Source of the DNA: Jeotgalicoccus halotolerans
GTDB taxonomy: Bacteria; Bacillota; Bacilli; Staphylococcales; Salinicoccaceae
DNA: 64,000 nt
NCBI RefSeq assembly: GCF_003387165.1
Contig: NZ_QUMW01000009.1
Span: 558,001 to 622,000, forward strand
Direction of reading: 5' to 3'
Shown: positions 21,437 to 29,743 of the stretch, piece after piece
How positions within the stretch are numbered: the first letter of the stretch is position 1
How the letters are laid out: each line of letters begins with the position of its first letter
Translations under genes and position numbers: made by a program
Notes under the pieces: model-generated
The model's database searches: none
Told to the model about the DNA's origin: nothing
What the model saw: only the letters and a program-made list of their open reading frames with translations

Positions 21437-21910
21437 TCAGCTCGCTGCTACAGTACCTTTATAAGTAAACTTGCCGCGGCAGTGTCTGCATATATACCTT
21501 TTATTGTAGCCTTTGACCCTTTTCGTAAACTGGTAGCTGCATTTTCTGCACTCATATAAATAGGCCTGGCCCTTATATTTATAGCTCCGGGTTTTGGCAA
21601 TACCGAGACGCTCCAGCGTCTCGGTAAATTCACGATCCGAATCTCTGTATGGTTTCTTTAATGTGTATAGTGCATAATGAACACATTCGTGATACAGCAC
21701 ATCGAGAATAATTTCCCTGGAGTTATTAACGAGAAAAGTGTGGGACATAACAATTTCTTTCGAAACAACCTGCTGCTTCTGATATTTTATTTGAAAGGCG
21801 CCGAGCTTAGATTTCATTCTTTTTGATATTCTGATTGGGATTTCGAGTGTGAGTCCGAAATTTTCAGCGAGAAATTTACGGGCATAGCTGTGCAATCCAT
21901 CACTGTTCAT
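21437..21910 (-). CDS. SprT-like zinc metalloprotein
   Basis: SprT/YdcK-type protein of 157 residues. The zinc-metalloprotease motif HECVHYAL lies near residue 75. A C-terminal zinc ribbon has paired cysteines (ECRKC ... CRHC). The eukaryotic relative SPRTN degrades DNA-protein crosslinks, but the bacterial role is not established. The ATG has GAAGGTGAA upstream. It stands alone, with 140 bp to mreC and a likely small RNA unit upstream. Confidence 0.8.
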   Translation of the reverse strand: MNSDGLHSYARKFLAENFGLTLEIPIRISKRMKSKLGAFQIKYQKQQVVSKEIVMSHTFLVNNSREIILDVLYHECVHYALYTLKKPYRDSDREFTETLERLGIAKTRSYKYKGQAYLYECRKCSYQFTKRVKGYNKRYICRHCRGKFTYKGTVAAS

Positions 21911-21953
21911 AATATGTTCACCTTCTTAGTGTTTAAATAGCCTTAAAAAAGGC

Positions 21954-22106
21954 AACAAAAAAAGGGAGATCAAAAGTCTCCCTAACAGATAAATAATATA
22001 ATATGATATCTAGGCCAAAGGCACTATCGAAGAACGACTTAGTTAATGATATGAAGAGTATAGCTTTAACTTTTGTTTGTGCGTTCTGTTATGTATTTCT
22101 TAATAT
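21954..22106 (-). ncRNA. putative small RNA of about 150 nt
   Basis: The 378-bp gap between the SprT-like gene and the methyltransferase gene holds a complete minus-strand transcription unit with no coding sequence. A consensus promoter lies at 22113-22141. The terminator has arms AGGGAGA (21963-21969) and TCTCCCT (21977-21983) and an uninterrupted T tract to 21954. The transcript would be about 150 nt. I found no ATG in it and no match to RsaE, 6S or other RNAs I can recall. The hairpin could instead end readthrough from the upstream gene. Confidence 0.5.
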
Positions 22107-22112
22107 ATTTTC

Positions 22113-22141
22113 ATTATATTTTAATGTTCAGAACTTTTCAA
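22113..22141 (-). promoter_or_regulatory. sigma-A promoter of the putative small RNA
   Basis: TTGAAA (22136-22141) and TATAAT (22113-22118) with exactly 17 bp between. No gene starts within 200 bp downstream. Confidence 0.7.
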
Positions 22142-22289
22142 GCCCATGAGCGAATTTCTTTTACTTTGTAACGTGTTTGTAATAAACACAGTAATATTTC
22201 CATATAATTTTCTCTCTTTAGTGTAATTATCAACTATTATCTTTAAAATAGCAAACTATTAACTGAAATATATACGGAAATGTTTCAAT

Positions 22290-23156
22290 TTAATTTTCAG
22301 CAGCTGCAAGGATAATATGCATATCCACCGTAATTTCTTTATTCCCCTTATCCGCAAATCTTTCTATCTGCGCTGTATCTGCATGCCAGCCGAGCGGTGT
22401 CATGGAGATTAAATCTTTCAGTGCAGCAGCGTCAAGAAATTTCGTATAAGTTATCCGTTCTTCTTTCACAAGCTTAACATTCTTCTTCATTAATTCAAGT
22501 GTATCATTGTTTTCATATTCTTTCCCTTCTGTACCGCTGAACAATTCCCTGCGGAGTTCTTTTAAATAACCGCTGCTCGGGATTACTTTTATAATTATAC
22601 CGTCTTCAGCTAAAATTCTTTTAAATTCAGAGTAATTTGCAGGCGATAAAAAATTCAGTATAAATTTGCAGGACTTGTCACTAAGCGGCGGGTTCGCAAG
22701 ATCTCCAGCAATCCACAATGGATTTCCGTAATTTTTCGCCGCCATTAAGATACCCTCTTTTGAAATGTCCAGGCCGATACCCGTCAATGTTTCTGTATTT
22801 ACTTTATCAAGTATCGTCTGCAAGTGAGACCCTTCACCGGAACCCGCATCAAACAGCAGTGAATCTTCTGCTGAATGATTTAATATTATATCAGCAATTT
22901 TATCGTGTACCGGTGCATATAATTTTTCATCACAGATTATTTTTTGCCGTGCCTCAAATAAAGCATCATCGTACTGAGTATCCACAGGTTTTTTAAGAAT
23001 ATTTACATAGCCCTGTTTGGCGAAATCAAAAGTGTGGTTATTGACGCAGACCAGACTTTTAAGCTCTCTCACTTCCACAGCTTCATGACAAAGCGGACAT
23101 CTTAATTTTCTGCTTATATTTTGTGCAGTCATTGCACTCTTTTCTCTTTTTTTCAT
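22290..23156 (-). CDS. 23S rRNA (guanine-N1)-methyltransferase, RlmA family
   Basis: AdoMet-dependent methyltransferase of 288 residues. An N-terminal zinc finger (CPLC near residue 20, then C and H in VCVNNHTFD) is followed by FAKQGYVNIL. The Rossmann-type AdoMet site LLFDAGSGEGSHL lies near residue 100. This is the RlmA/TlrB/YxjB family, which methylates G745 or G748 of 23S rRNA; the Gram-positive type usually targets G748. Which base is methylated here cannot be read from the sequence. The ribosome site is weak (GGGATTT). Confidence 0.75.
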   Translation of the reverse strand: MKKREKSAMTAQNISRKLRCPLCHEAVEVRELKSLVCVNNHTFDFAKQGYVNILKKPVDTQYDDALFEARQKIICDEKLYAPVHDKIADIILNHSAEDSLLFDAGSGEGSHLQTILDKVNTETLTGIGLDISKEGILMAAKNYGNPLWIAGDLANPPLSDKSCKFILNFLSPANYSEFKRILAEDGIIIKVIPSSGYLKELRRELFSGTEGKEYENNDTLELMKKNVKLVKEERITYTKFLDAAALKDLISMTPLGWHADTAQIERFADKGNKEITVDMHIILAAAEN

Positions 23157-23180
23157 TTAAAATCCCTGCCTGAACTTATA

Positions 23181-23599
23181 TTAAAATAAAAATATTACCA
23201 CACTGACTATGAAGAAGACCAGACCGATAATCGCGGGAATAAATGCCGCTAGTATCTGTATCTTGGTGCCGCCGATTAAACAGCGCTTTGGTTTTTCCGG
23301 GTCGTACAAGTCAATCAGTTTGTATCCTATCGGGTATCTATTGATAATCGACCCGTGGGCGGTCATATTTTTCTTTCTTCAGTATATGACGCCGCCTGCT
23401 TCATATTCTATAACCGGATAAAGATTATTATCGCTGCCCTGCACTTTATCGACAAATTTACCTGTCGTTCTGCTGTACATTTCCGCTTTTTCACTGCGAC
23501 TCCAAAAACATAAATTATCACTGATATTAAAATCAAAAAAAGTCCGGCGGACCCGAAAATCACAGTAAAAATCTGCTGGTCTGACATGTAATGAAACAC
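23181..23599 (-). pseudogene. broken DUF3592 membrane protein gene
   Basis: Two separate short frames join into one DUF3592-like protein. The N-terminal part (MFHYMSDQQIFTVIFGSAG, one helix) runs to KKRKCTAE and then loses frame near 23466-23470, where one base appears to be missing. The next frame reads TGKFVDKVQGSDNNLYPVI, but meets a TGA at 23379-23381. It continues in the same frame to YPIGYKLIDLYDPEKPKRC and a C-terminal helix. The YPV...DLYDPEKP signature and the two flanking helices fit the family. With one frameshift and one stop it is very likely inactive. Confidence 0.8.
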
Positions 23600-23750
23600 T
23601 CCAGCGTAATAATTATTTAGAAAATAATTATAGCATATGATGCGAGCGCAAATGAGACAGTGTTAAGTTTGTGTAAATAACTAATAGCCAATGTTAATAA
23701 TCTTCTAAAAATGCTATCTTTTAAGGAGACTATACTTTTAGGAGAAATTA

Positions 23751-24926
23751 ATGAACAAACTCAGAATACTGTTAGAAATATTTTTAGTATCGACGAGACT
23801 CGGATTGACATCCTTTGGCGGTCCGACAGCCCATCTCGGTTATTTCCATGCCGAGTATGTCGGGAGAAAAAAATGGATGAGTGAAAAAAGCTATGCGGAT
23901 TTAGTTGCACTTTCACAATTTCTGCCGGGACCTGCATCGAGCCAGGTCGGCATCGGTGTCGGTGTAATGCGCGGCGGTGTACTCGGCGGACTGACATCAT
24001 TTATCGGCTTTACCCTGCCCTCTGTTATCGTCTTGATGATTTTTGCTTCTCTGATGACGACTTTCGATATCAGTGAAGCAGGCTGGATACACGGTTTGAA
24101 AATTGTTGCCGTTGTAATTGTCCTCCACGCCATTCTGGGAATGAGTAAAAATCTCACACCGGATATAGAAAGAAAAGTCATCGCACTGTTTGCTCTGGTC
24201 GCAACACTGCTTTTTCAATCGGTATTTACCCAGATCGGTGTTATTCTGATTGCAGCGGTCATCGGTTTTATTCTTTTTAAAGATTATAAGGACGATGGTC
24301 AAAAATCTGCATCTTTCCCAATTAAAAAAAGTTTTTCTGCAGCATGTTTAGTATTGTTTTTCGTACTGCTATTTGTATTGCCGGCCTTCCGTGAGCTGAC
24401 AGGCTCTTACTGGGTTGCTGTTATAGACAGCTTCTACAGAGCAGGCGCTCTTGTATTCGGCGGCGGACATGTAGTATTGCCGCTACTTGAACAGGAACTC
24501 GTTCCGACGGGATGGATTACGGAAGAAGCCTTCCTCGCAGGATACGGTGCAACACAGGCAGTACCCGGTCCGCTGTTCACTTTCGCAGCTTATCTTGGAA
24601 CAGTAATGAACGGCTGGTTTGGGGGACTTATTGCAACTGCCGCGATATTCCTGCCGGCCTTCTTGTTAATATTAGGCGCACTGCCATTCTGGGATATGCT
24701 CCGTAATAACGAGAAGATCAAAGGTGCTGTAATGGGTGTTAATGCCGCAGTTATCGGTATATTGATTTCGGCACTATATACACCGATCTGGACAAGTTCT
24801 ATTTTAAAACCTGCAGACTTCGCTCTCGCAGCCATACTGTTCGTCATGCTGCTCTACTTCAAACTTCCGCCGTGGGTTATTGTAGTAACCGGCGGCGCTG
24901 GCGGTATGTTGATCGGATTTCTGTAA
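23751..24926 (+). CDS. chrA: chromate transporter, two-domain ChrA type
   Basis: CHR-family membrane protein of 391 residues with two homologous halves (about 1-185 and 200-391) and about ten helices. Each half starts with the family motif: FGGPTAHLGYFH near residue 23, and FGGGHVVLPLLE near residue 237. The family exports chromate, probably by sulfate-coupled or proton-driven exchange; substrate here is inferred. The ATG follows AGGAG by 7 bases, and the gene ends in a hairpin terminator. It stands alone. Confidence 0.88.
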   Translation: MNKLRILLEIFLVSTRLGLTSFGGPTAHLGYFHAEYVGRKKWMSEKSYADLVALSQFLPGPASSQVGIGVGVMRGGVLGGLTSFIGFTLPSVIVLMIFASLMTTFDISEAGWIHGLKIVAVVIVLHAILGMSKNLTPDIERKVIALFALVATLLFQSVFTQIGVILIAAVIGFILFKDYKDDGQKSASFPIKKSFSAACLVLFFVLLFVLPAFRELTGSYWVAVIDSFYRAGALVFGGGHVVLPLLEQELVPTGWITEEAFLAGYGATQAVPGPLFTFAAYLGTVMNGWFGGLIATAAIFLPAFLLILGALPFWDMLRNNEKIKGAVMGVNAAVIGILISALYTPIWTSSILKPADFALAAILFVMLLYFKLPPWVIVVTGGAGGMLIGFL

Positions 24927-24934
24927 ATGTTAAT

Positions 24935-24966
24935 AAAAGCAGCTGCATATTATGCGGCTGCTTTTG
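24935..24966 (+). terminator. chrA terminator
   Basis: AAAAGCAGC pairs with GCTGCTTTT, with an inner GCAT/ATGC extension. A T-rich tail follows. Confidence 0.75.
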
Positions 24967-24993
24967 TCTTATATACGCTGGTTGATAAGAAAG

Positions 24994-25085
24994 ATCGCAG
25001 GATTGGAACAGCTTATGTACGTTGTCGATTCCATAACGTACTTATAAGTCGCCCCATGAGCTTTGTCAATTTAACAACGTACTTA
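24994..25085. repeat. degenerate 41-bp tandem repeat (locus D)
   Basis: AACGTACTTA occurs at 25035 and again at 25076, exactly 41 bp apart. Aligning the stretches from 25015 and 25056 at the same offset gives about 23 identities in 30, including TTGTC and ATT. One copy contains CATGAGCT, the core of the 55-kb array. The array starts just after the chrA terminator, and its last copy covers the stop codon of the convergent oxidoreductase gene. Confidence 0.65.
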
Positions 25086-26150
25086 CCCAAGTATCTTCCT
25101 CGCACCATCCACAATTTCTTCTACTATTTCAGCTGCCGGCTGCTCTTTTACAACAGAGCGCAGATTTTGTCCTGCCCAGAGCGACATATACTCGCTGTCA
25201 CTATATACAGCTGCGGCACTTCTGACACTTTTCGTTGCAGAGTTCTGATACGGATATGGCAGCGGCTCTGCAGTAAATTTTTCTATAAATTTGTTAAGTA
25301 TACCGCGTGCCGGTCTTCCGGAAAACACTTTGGTGACAACCGTCTCATCTTCTTTACTGGCAAAAAGTTTTTGCTTATAAGCTCTATGAATGCCTGCTTC
25401 TTCACTCGATAAAAATCGCGTGCCTATCTGAACGCCTGCAGCCCCGAGAGCAAGAGCAGCTGCGAGGCTTCTGCCGTCATTCACCCCGCCGGCAGCAACT
25501 ACTGGAATTCCCACATTGTCTGAGACCTGCGGAACTAAAGAAAAGGTCCCGATATCTGCTCCATTTTCATGACGGATTAAATCAAAAGTTCCTCTGTGAC
25601 CGCCTGCATCTGAACCCTGAGCAATAATAATATCTGCACCGCTCTTTTCGGCAAGGACAGCTTCTTCAACCGTCGTTATCATCGCCGTGATTTTCATACC
25701 TCTTTCTTTAGCTTCTTTTACTTTATCTTCTGGCAGGAGACCGAAAGCTGTACTGATTACCGGTACTTTTTCTTCTATTAATATTCTAACCTGCTCATTA
25801 AAATAATCAGCTGCATTAAACTGAATATCCGCTTCGCTCACATCAAGATCCTTGCCAATTTTAAGCAGTTCAGTCATCACTGCTTCTTTCTTTTCAGCAT
25901 CCGGTTCTGCAGAATTGTCCACACAAAATAAATTCACAGCAAATGGTTTATCCGTTAATTTTCTAATATCGCAAATCGTCTGCCTGATATCTTCCGGCTT
26001 CATATATGCAGCGCCCAGTGTGCCAAGGCCGCCGGCCTTGCTCACTTCCGCAATCAGTTCCGGCGTTGTTGCTCCCCCAGCCATTCCCGCCTGGATAATT
26101 GGATATTTAATATTTAAAACATCACAGATTTCAGTTTTTAAACTAATCAT
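25083..26150 (-). CDS. nitronate monooxygenase family flavoprotein
   Basis: TIM-barrel FMN enzyme of 355 residues in the 2-nitropropane dioxygenase/nitronate monooxygenase family, which oxidises alkyl nitronates such as propionate 3-nitronate. Visible family features are YPIIQAGMAGGATTPELIAE at the N-terminus, QGSDAGGHRG (catalytic His and flavin contact) near residue 185, and VVAAGGVNDGRSLAAALALG near 220 for the phosphate site. Some members are enoyl-ACP reductases (FabK) or have unknown substrates, so the exact reaction is open. The start has GGGAG upstream. Confidence 0.85.
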   Translation of the reverse strand: MISLKTEICDVLNIKYPIIQAGMAGGATTPELIAEVSKAGGLGTLGAAYMKPEDIRQTICDIRKLTDKPFAVNLFCVDNSAEPDAEKKEAVMTELLKIGKDLDVSEADIQFNAADYFNEQVRILIEEKVPVISTAFGLLPEDKVKEAKERGMKITAMITTVEEAVLAEKSGADIIIAQGSDAGGHRGTFDLIRHENGADIGTFSLVPQVSDNVGIPVVAAGGVNDGRSLAAALALGAAGVQIGTRFLSSEEAGIHRAYKQKLFASKEDETVVTKVFSGRPARGILNKFIEKFTAEPLPYPYQNSATKSVRSAAAVYSDSEYMSLWAGQNLRSVVKEQPAAEIVEEIVDGARKILG

Positions 26151-26220
26151 TCTACCGCTCCCATCTGTAAATTGATTTATAACAATCGTAATTTAATACA
26201 CAGAAGCTCAATAACAGATA

Positions 26221-27069
26221 TTATTCCGGTGTTTTCGAAGAATTCATGCCCGTCACAATGTCCATAATATTATAATCGACAATCCTCGGATATTTGCCGT
26301 CAAGAGCTGCAATTTCTTCCATATCAGCTTTATCAAGTGAAAAATCATGAACATCAAGATTTTCTTCCATGCGTTCTTTACGAACCGATTTTGGAATAAT
26401 GATAATCTCCTGCTCAAGATGCCACCTTAAAATAACCTGCGCAACAGTCTTATTATATTTATCTGCGATTTTCTTCAGCATTTCATCTTTTAGAATATCA
26501 TGTTTCGCTTCAGCGAGCGGTCCCCATGATTCAACTTTCACCCCGTACTCTTGCATTACTTTTTGAGCTTCTTTTTGCTGCAGGAAAGGATGAAGCTCAA
26601 TCTGATTTACTGCCGGAACGACTTCATTATTAACTATTAAATCTACGAGACGTGTTGAATCAAAGTTCGACACACCAATTGCTTTAATTTTACCTTCTTT
26701 ATAAAGTTCTTCCATAGCACGCCATGAGCCGTAATAATCTCCGAGCGGCTGATGTATTAAATACAAATCAAGGTAGTCTGTTCCTAACTTATCCAAAGTT
26801 TTTTCAAATGCTTTTTTAGCTTTGTCGTACCCCTGGTCAGCAACCCACAGCTTGCTAGTCAGGAAAATTTCTTCACGGGCTACTCCGCTCTTTTTAATTG
26901 CCTTACCAACGCCTTCTTCATTACCGTAGGTCGCTGCAGTATCCAGACTGCGGTAGCCGGTCTCAAGTGCATCGAGCACACAGCGTTCTGTTTCTTTCGG
27001 GTCAACTTGGAAAACACCGTAGCCTTCAATCGGCATTTTTAAACCATTGTTAAGTTCTGCGTACTGCAT
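26221..27069 (-). CDS. aldo/keto reductase
   Basis: NADPH-dependent carbonyl reductase of 282 residues, (beta/alpha)8 barrel. The catalytic tetrad can be placed: Asp in SLDTAATYGNE, Tyr in the same segment, Lys in TSKLWV and His in LIHQP. IPKSVRKERMEEN near the C-terminus is the NADP-binding signature. Closest in type to bacterial AKR5 enzymes that reduce methylglyoxal or diketogluconate. GGAGG precedes the ATG. Single-gene unit, 71 bp upstream of the nitronate-type gene. Confidence 0.9.
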   Translation of the reverse strand: MQYAELNNGLKMPIEGYGVFQVDPKETERCVLDALETGYRSLDTAATYGNEEGVGKAIKKSGVAREEIFLTSKLWVADQGYDKAKKAFEKTLDKLGTDYLDLYLIHQPLGDYYGSWRAMEELYKEGKIKAIGVSNFDSTRLVDLIVNNEVVPAVNQIELHPFLQQKEAQKVMQEYGVKVESWGPLAEAKHDILKDEMLKKIADKYNKTVAQVILRWHLEQEIIIIPKSVRKERMEENLDVHDFSLDKADMEEIAALDGKYPRIVDYNIMDIVTGMNSSKTPE

Positions 27070-27204
27070 ATAAATTCCTCCACTTTAAAATATAATTTAA
27101 ATCCTCTTTGTTTTTATTATACATATATATTTTTGAACTTAACAGACTGCATTTCCACTGTTCTTCCACTGGTATTTTTAAAGCAATCCATAAAATTTAA
27201 CCGG

Positions 27205-27230
27205 GTTTCATAATCTCCTGTACAGGGAAA
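27205..27230 (+). promoter_or_regulatory. sigma-B-like promoter of the K+ channel gene
   Basis: GTTTCA (27205-27210), 14 bp, GGGAAA (27225-27230). The form matches the Bacillus/Staphylococcus sigma-B consensus (GTTTWW, 12-15 bp, GGGWAW) with one mismatch. The gene starts 42 bp downstream. Confidence 0.6.
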
Positions 27231-27272
27231 TAAAGAATATTTACACTGATAAAATCTATCAGGAGGGGTTTC

Positions 27273-27686
27273 ATGTCTCATGCGATTTTAACCATTTTCA
27301 TCTTATTTTTTCTCTTTCAAATCGGGGCTTTCGCAAAGAAAAAGGGAGAGATGAAAGATACTCATAACTTTGCGCTGCAATGGCCGCTTTATCTTTATAT
27401 CTTTACCGTTATGATTTCTCTGACTTTAATCTTTGCAGGAATTTATTACATTATGTCATTTTCTTCCCCGATACTGATCGACAGCAATCAGGGGTCTGTG
27501 ATGAAGGATCATAACTTTGCAGAAATGATTTACTACAGCGGAGCAACTCTCTTGTCTATCGGATACGGAGACTTGAATCCCATCGGCCCGATTCGTTACA
27601 TCTCGCTCTTTGAAGGCTTTCTCGGCATCGTTATGCCTACTGTCATATTTATCAGCGAAATTACTAATAAGCATAAGGAAGACTGA
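27273..27686 (+). CDS. two-helix potassium channel family protein
   Basis: Small ion channel of 137 residues. After an N-terminal helix there is a second hydrophobic segment (about 41-62), a pore loop with selectivity filter TLLSIGYGDLNP near residue 92, and a last helix. No RCK/TrkA regulatory domain follows. GYGD is the K+ selectivity signature of the Ion_trans_2 family. GGAGGGG lies 5 bases before the ATG. The sigma-B-like promoter upstream suggests a general-stress role; that is inference. Confidence 0.75.
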   Translation: MSHAILTIFILFFLFQIGAFAKKKGEMKDTHNFALQWPLYLYIFTVMISLTLIFAGIYYIMSFSSPILIDSNQGSVMKDHNFAEMIYYSGATLLSIGYGDLNPIGPIRYISLFEGFLGIVMPTVIFISEITNKHKED

Positions 27687-27709
27687 CAAACAGTGCCCTT
27701 ATGCTTATT
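27666..27709. terminator. bidirectional terminator
   Basis: A 13-bp stem AATAAGCATAAGG / CCTTATGCTTATT encloses a second small stem (ACTG/CAGT). It spans the end of the channel gene and serves the convergent 27.7-kb gene too. Confidence 0.65.
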
Positions 27710-27722
27710 TATAAAATTATTT

Positions 27723-28085
27723 TCACCAGTCCGAGGCATAATATAATCTGTACTTTTTATAATCGATAAACTTCGCGTGATAGAAATCCATAGCTGCCTG
27801 ATTAATATAGGAATGGTACAGTCTGTCATACTCATAACTGCCGAAAAAAGGCCCTGGATATGACGGCAGCAGCAAGTTGGCTTTTTCAGGAGAATAGCGG
27901 ATTTCATTCAGTCTAAGATATAAATCTGAAATAATGTTTTCTTTTAAGAGTATTTTCCCCGGGTTTGAAATATTATAATTTTGTTCAAAGTATCCCTGCA
28001 GCGCATTAAATTTTCTGTAGTAGCTGTACTCTATTATTTCTCCTGTCTCAATATCTTCCAGCAGTAAATACATATCCAGTCCCAT
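27723..28085 (-). CDS. conserved hypothetical protein (MGLDMYL type)
   Basis: A 120-residue soluble protein starting MGLDMYLLLEDIETGE, a start I recall from short hypothetical proteins of Firmicutes and phages. It is rich in Tyr and Asn, without signal peptide, membrane segment or recognised catalytic motif. The ATG has GGAGG upstream. It lies 13 bases downstream of radC, so it is likely the last gene of comC-radC-this gene. No function is proposed. Confidence 0.65.
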   Translation of the reverse strand: MGLDMYLLLEDIETGEIIEYSYYRKFNALQGYFEQNYNISNPGKILLKENIISDLYLRLNEIRYSPEKANLLLPSYPGPFFGSYEYDRLYHSYINQAAMDFYHAKFIDYKKYRLYYASDW

Positions 28086-28098
28086 ACTGAAGCCTCCA

Positions 28099-28785
28099 TT
28101 ATATATAATTCATTTCTTTCAGAGAAACATACTTGCCGTCACCGATAATAATATGGTCCAGAAAGTCCACTCCTATCAAATCACCGCATTCACGTAGTCT
28201 TTTTGTGACTTCGATATCTTCTTCTGACGGTGTCGGGTCTCCGCTCGGATGATTATGGACACAGACAAAAGCTGCAGCGCTACGTTTCACAGCTTCCCGA
28301 AATATTTCACGCGGATGCACAATACTTGTATTCAGGGAACCGATGAATAGGGTTTTTTCTTCTATGACCATATTTTTGGTCGTTAAATACAGCACGATAA
28401 AATGTTCCTGATTGTAATATCTGATTTTCTCCATCAGTATATCCGTCACGTCTTTTGGAGACCGGATATACTTATCTTCTTCCCTCGAATGGGTATGCAT
28501 TCTGACAGCGAGTTCTATAAAAGCAAGTATAGTAATAGCTTTCGCCTTGCCGATTCCGTTAATGGCAGTCAGCTCTTCATAAGTTACATCTCTCAGTTCT
28601 CTGATGGACTGCAAATTCTTTAATATTTTACTGGCTAAGCTGATACTTGATTCATTCCGGTTACCTGTGTTGATTAATATGGCCAGCAGTTCCTGATTCG
28701 TTAATTTATCCGGGCCGTAATTAATTAAACGTTCCCGGGGTTTATCGGAATCATGCATTTCTCTTATAAGCAGTTCTCCAGTCAT
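28099..28785 (-). CDS. radC: RadC family JAB1/MPN protein
   Basis: The 228-residue protein has a helix-hairpin-helix domain (about 40-75, TAINGIGKAKAI) and a C-terminal JAB/MPN+ metalloprotease-like domain. The zinc motif VHNHPSGDPTPSEED is near residue 172. The older DNA-repair label for RadC is not well supported, and its role is unclear. Its ATG overlaps the prepilin peptidase stop codon by one base (TAATG), so the two are coupled. Confidence 0.92.
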   Translation of the reverse strand: MTGELLIREMHDSDKPRERLINYGPDKLTNQELLAILINTGNRNESSISLASKILKNLQSIRELRDVTYEELTAINGIGKAKAITILAFIELAVRMHTHSREEDKYIRSPKDVTDILMEKIRYYNQEHFIVLYLTTKNMVIEEKTLFIGSLNTSIVHPREIFREAVKRSAAAFVCVHNHPSGDPTPSEEDIEVTKRLRECGDLIGVDFLDHIIIGDGKYVSLKEMNYI

Positions 28786-29498
28786 TAAAATCCTCCATAG
28801 TATATATCGATAAAATCAGCGTAGAGATAAAATGTCGTGATTAAGCTTGCAGCGATGAATGGAACTAAGGGCACCTTAGTAATACGCGAAGTCTGAAACA
28901 AATCCAGAATGATAATCGAAATTCCGCCGATTATATATGTGAATAAAAAGGTAAAGATAAAAAAATCAAAGGGTGTTATTACTGCCAGTACAGAAAACAG
29001 CTGAATATCGCCGTAGCCGATTTTTTCCTTAAACAGCATATAGAAAATATGGAGAATCACCACGGTAAAAAAATCAATCCGTACATCCATATATTCAAAA
29101 CCGGTTAAATATAAGCCGGAAACGAAAAGCAGCATCAGCATATGAACGGGAATCAAGAGCGTATCAAAATCGTAAATTGACAGAGGAATAAGTATGCTGA
29201 CGAGCAGATAATACAGCAGCATATTATCGTAACTGAGTGGTACGATAAGCGGCATTACAAACAGTAAAATTGTCAGCACTTCCACTATTAAATAATTCAG
29301 GCCAACAGGTTTCCTGCAATGACTGCAGCGTCCGCGATTTTTTAAATAGCTGATAATCGGAATCAAGTCAGTGACTTTTAAATTTGTTAAACACGAATCA
29401 CAACGGCTTCTTCTCGTTAAAAAGGAAATACTGTCCGACTGAGTCAATGCGTAAAGGAAAGAGGCGACCAGGCCGCCCGCAATGATAATTAGAGACAT
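28785..29498 (-). CDS. comC: prepilin peptidase (A24), competence type
   Basis: Membrane aspartic protease that processes and methylates type IV pilin-like proteins, including the competence pseudopilins. Two CxxC pairs (CDSC, CSHC) in the N-terminal cytoplasmic loop bind zinc. The catalytic aspartates sit in YDFDTLLIP and GYGDIQL. About seven to eight helices. The open frame starts 21 codons earlier, but GGAGG and MSLIIIAGGLVASF place initiation at 29498 (237 residues). It lies first in the comC-radC unit. The com pilin genes themselves are not in the window. Confidence 0.88.
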   Translation of the reverse strand: MSLIIIAGGLVASFLYALTQSDSISFLTRRSRCDSCLTNLKVTDLIPIISYLKNRGRCSHCRKPVGLNYLIVEVLTILLFVMPLIVPLSYDNMLLYYLLVSILIPLSIYDFDTLLIPVHMLMLLFVSGLYLTGFEYMDVRIDFFTVVILHIFYMLFKEKIGYGDIQLFSVLAVITPFDFFIFTFLFTYIIGGISIIILDLFQTSRITKVPLVPFIAASLITTFYLYADFIDIYYGGF

Positions 29499-29694
29499 AT
29501 TTAACCTCCAGCTCGTGATAAGCTCAATATAAGCTGCAGCTAAGTTGTTGTAAAATCGCATAAATTTAAAATTTGTATGTATATCTGGACAGTTTTTTCA
29601 AGATTGCACCGAAATCAGATTATTAATGGAAAACTGACTGACAAAAGTATGATTTTCGCAGAAATAAAAAATCTTTTAAAATAGAAAAATCCGT

Positions 29695-29727
29695 AATCTA
29701 AATGAATAGATTACGGAAGTTCCGCTT
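29695..29727 (-). terminator. terminator of the acidic lipoprotein gene
   Basis: An 11-bp stem TCCGTAATCTA / TAGATTACGGA with a 6-nt loop, followed by ATTTTT on the minus strand. Confidence 0.75.
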
Positions 29728-29743
29728 AACACGCTTTTATATT

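Noticed and set aside
21911-22289. A small protein gene in the gap
   Set aside because: No frame over 25 codons with a ribosome site was found on either strand; the region reads as promoter, RNA and terminator.
24927-25412. 161-residue frame downstream of chrA
   Set aside because: It begins inside the chrA terminator and runs antisense through the 3' end of the flavoprotein gene.
27666-27709. Channel gene extended or frame-altered by the hairpin at its end
   Set aside because: The stop codon is in frame inside the loop and the stem fits a shared terminator for two convergent genes.
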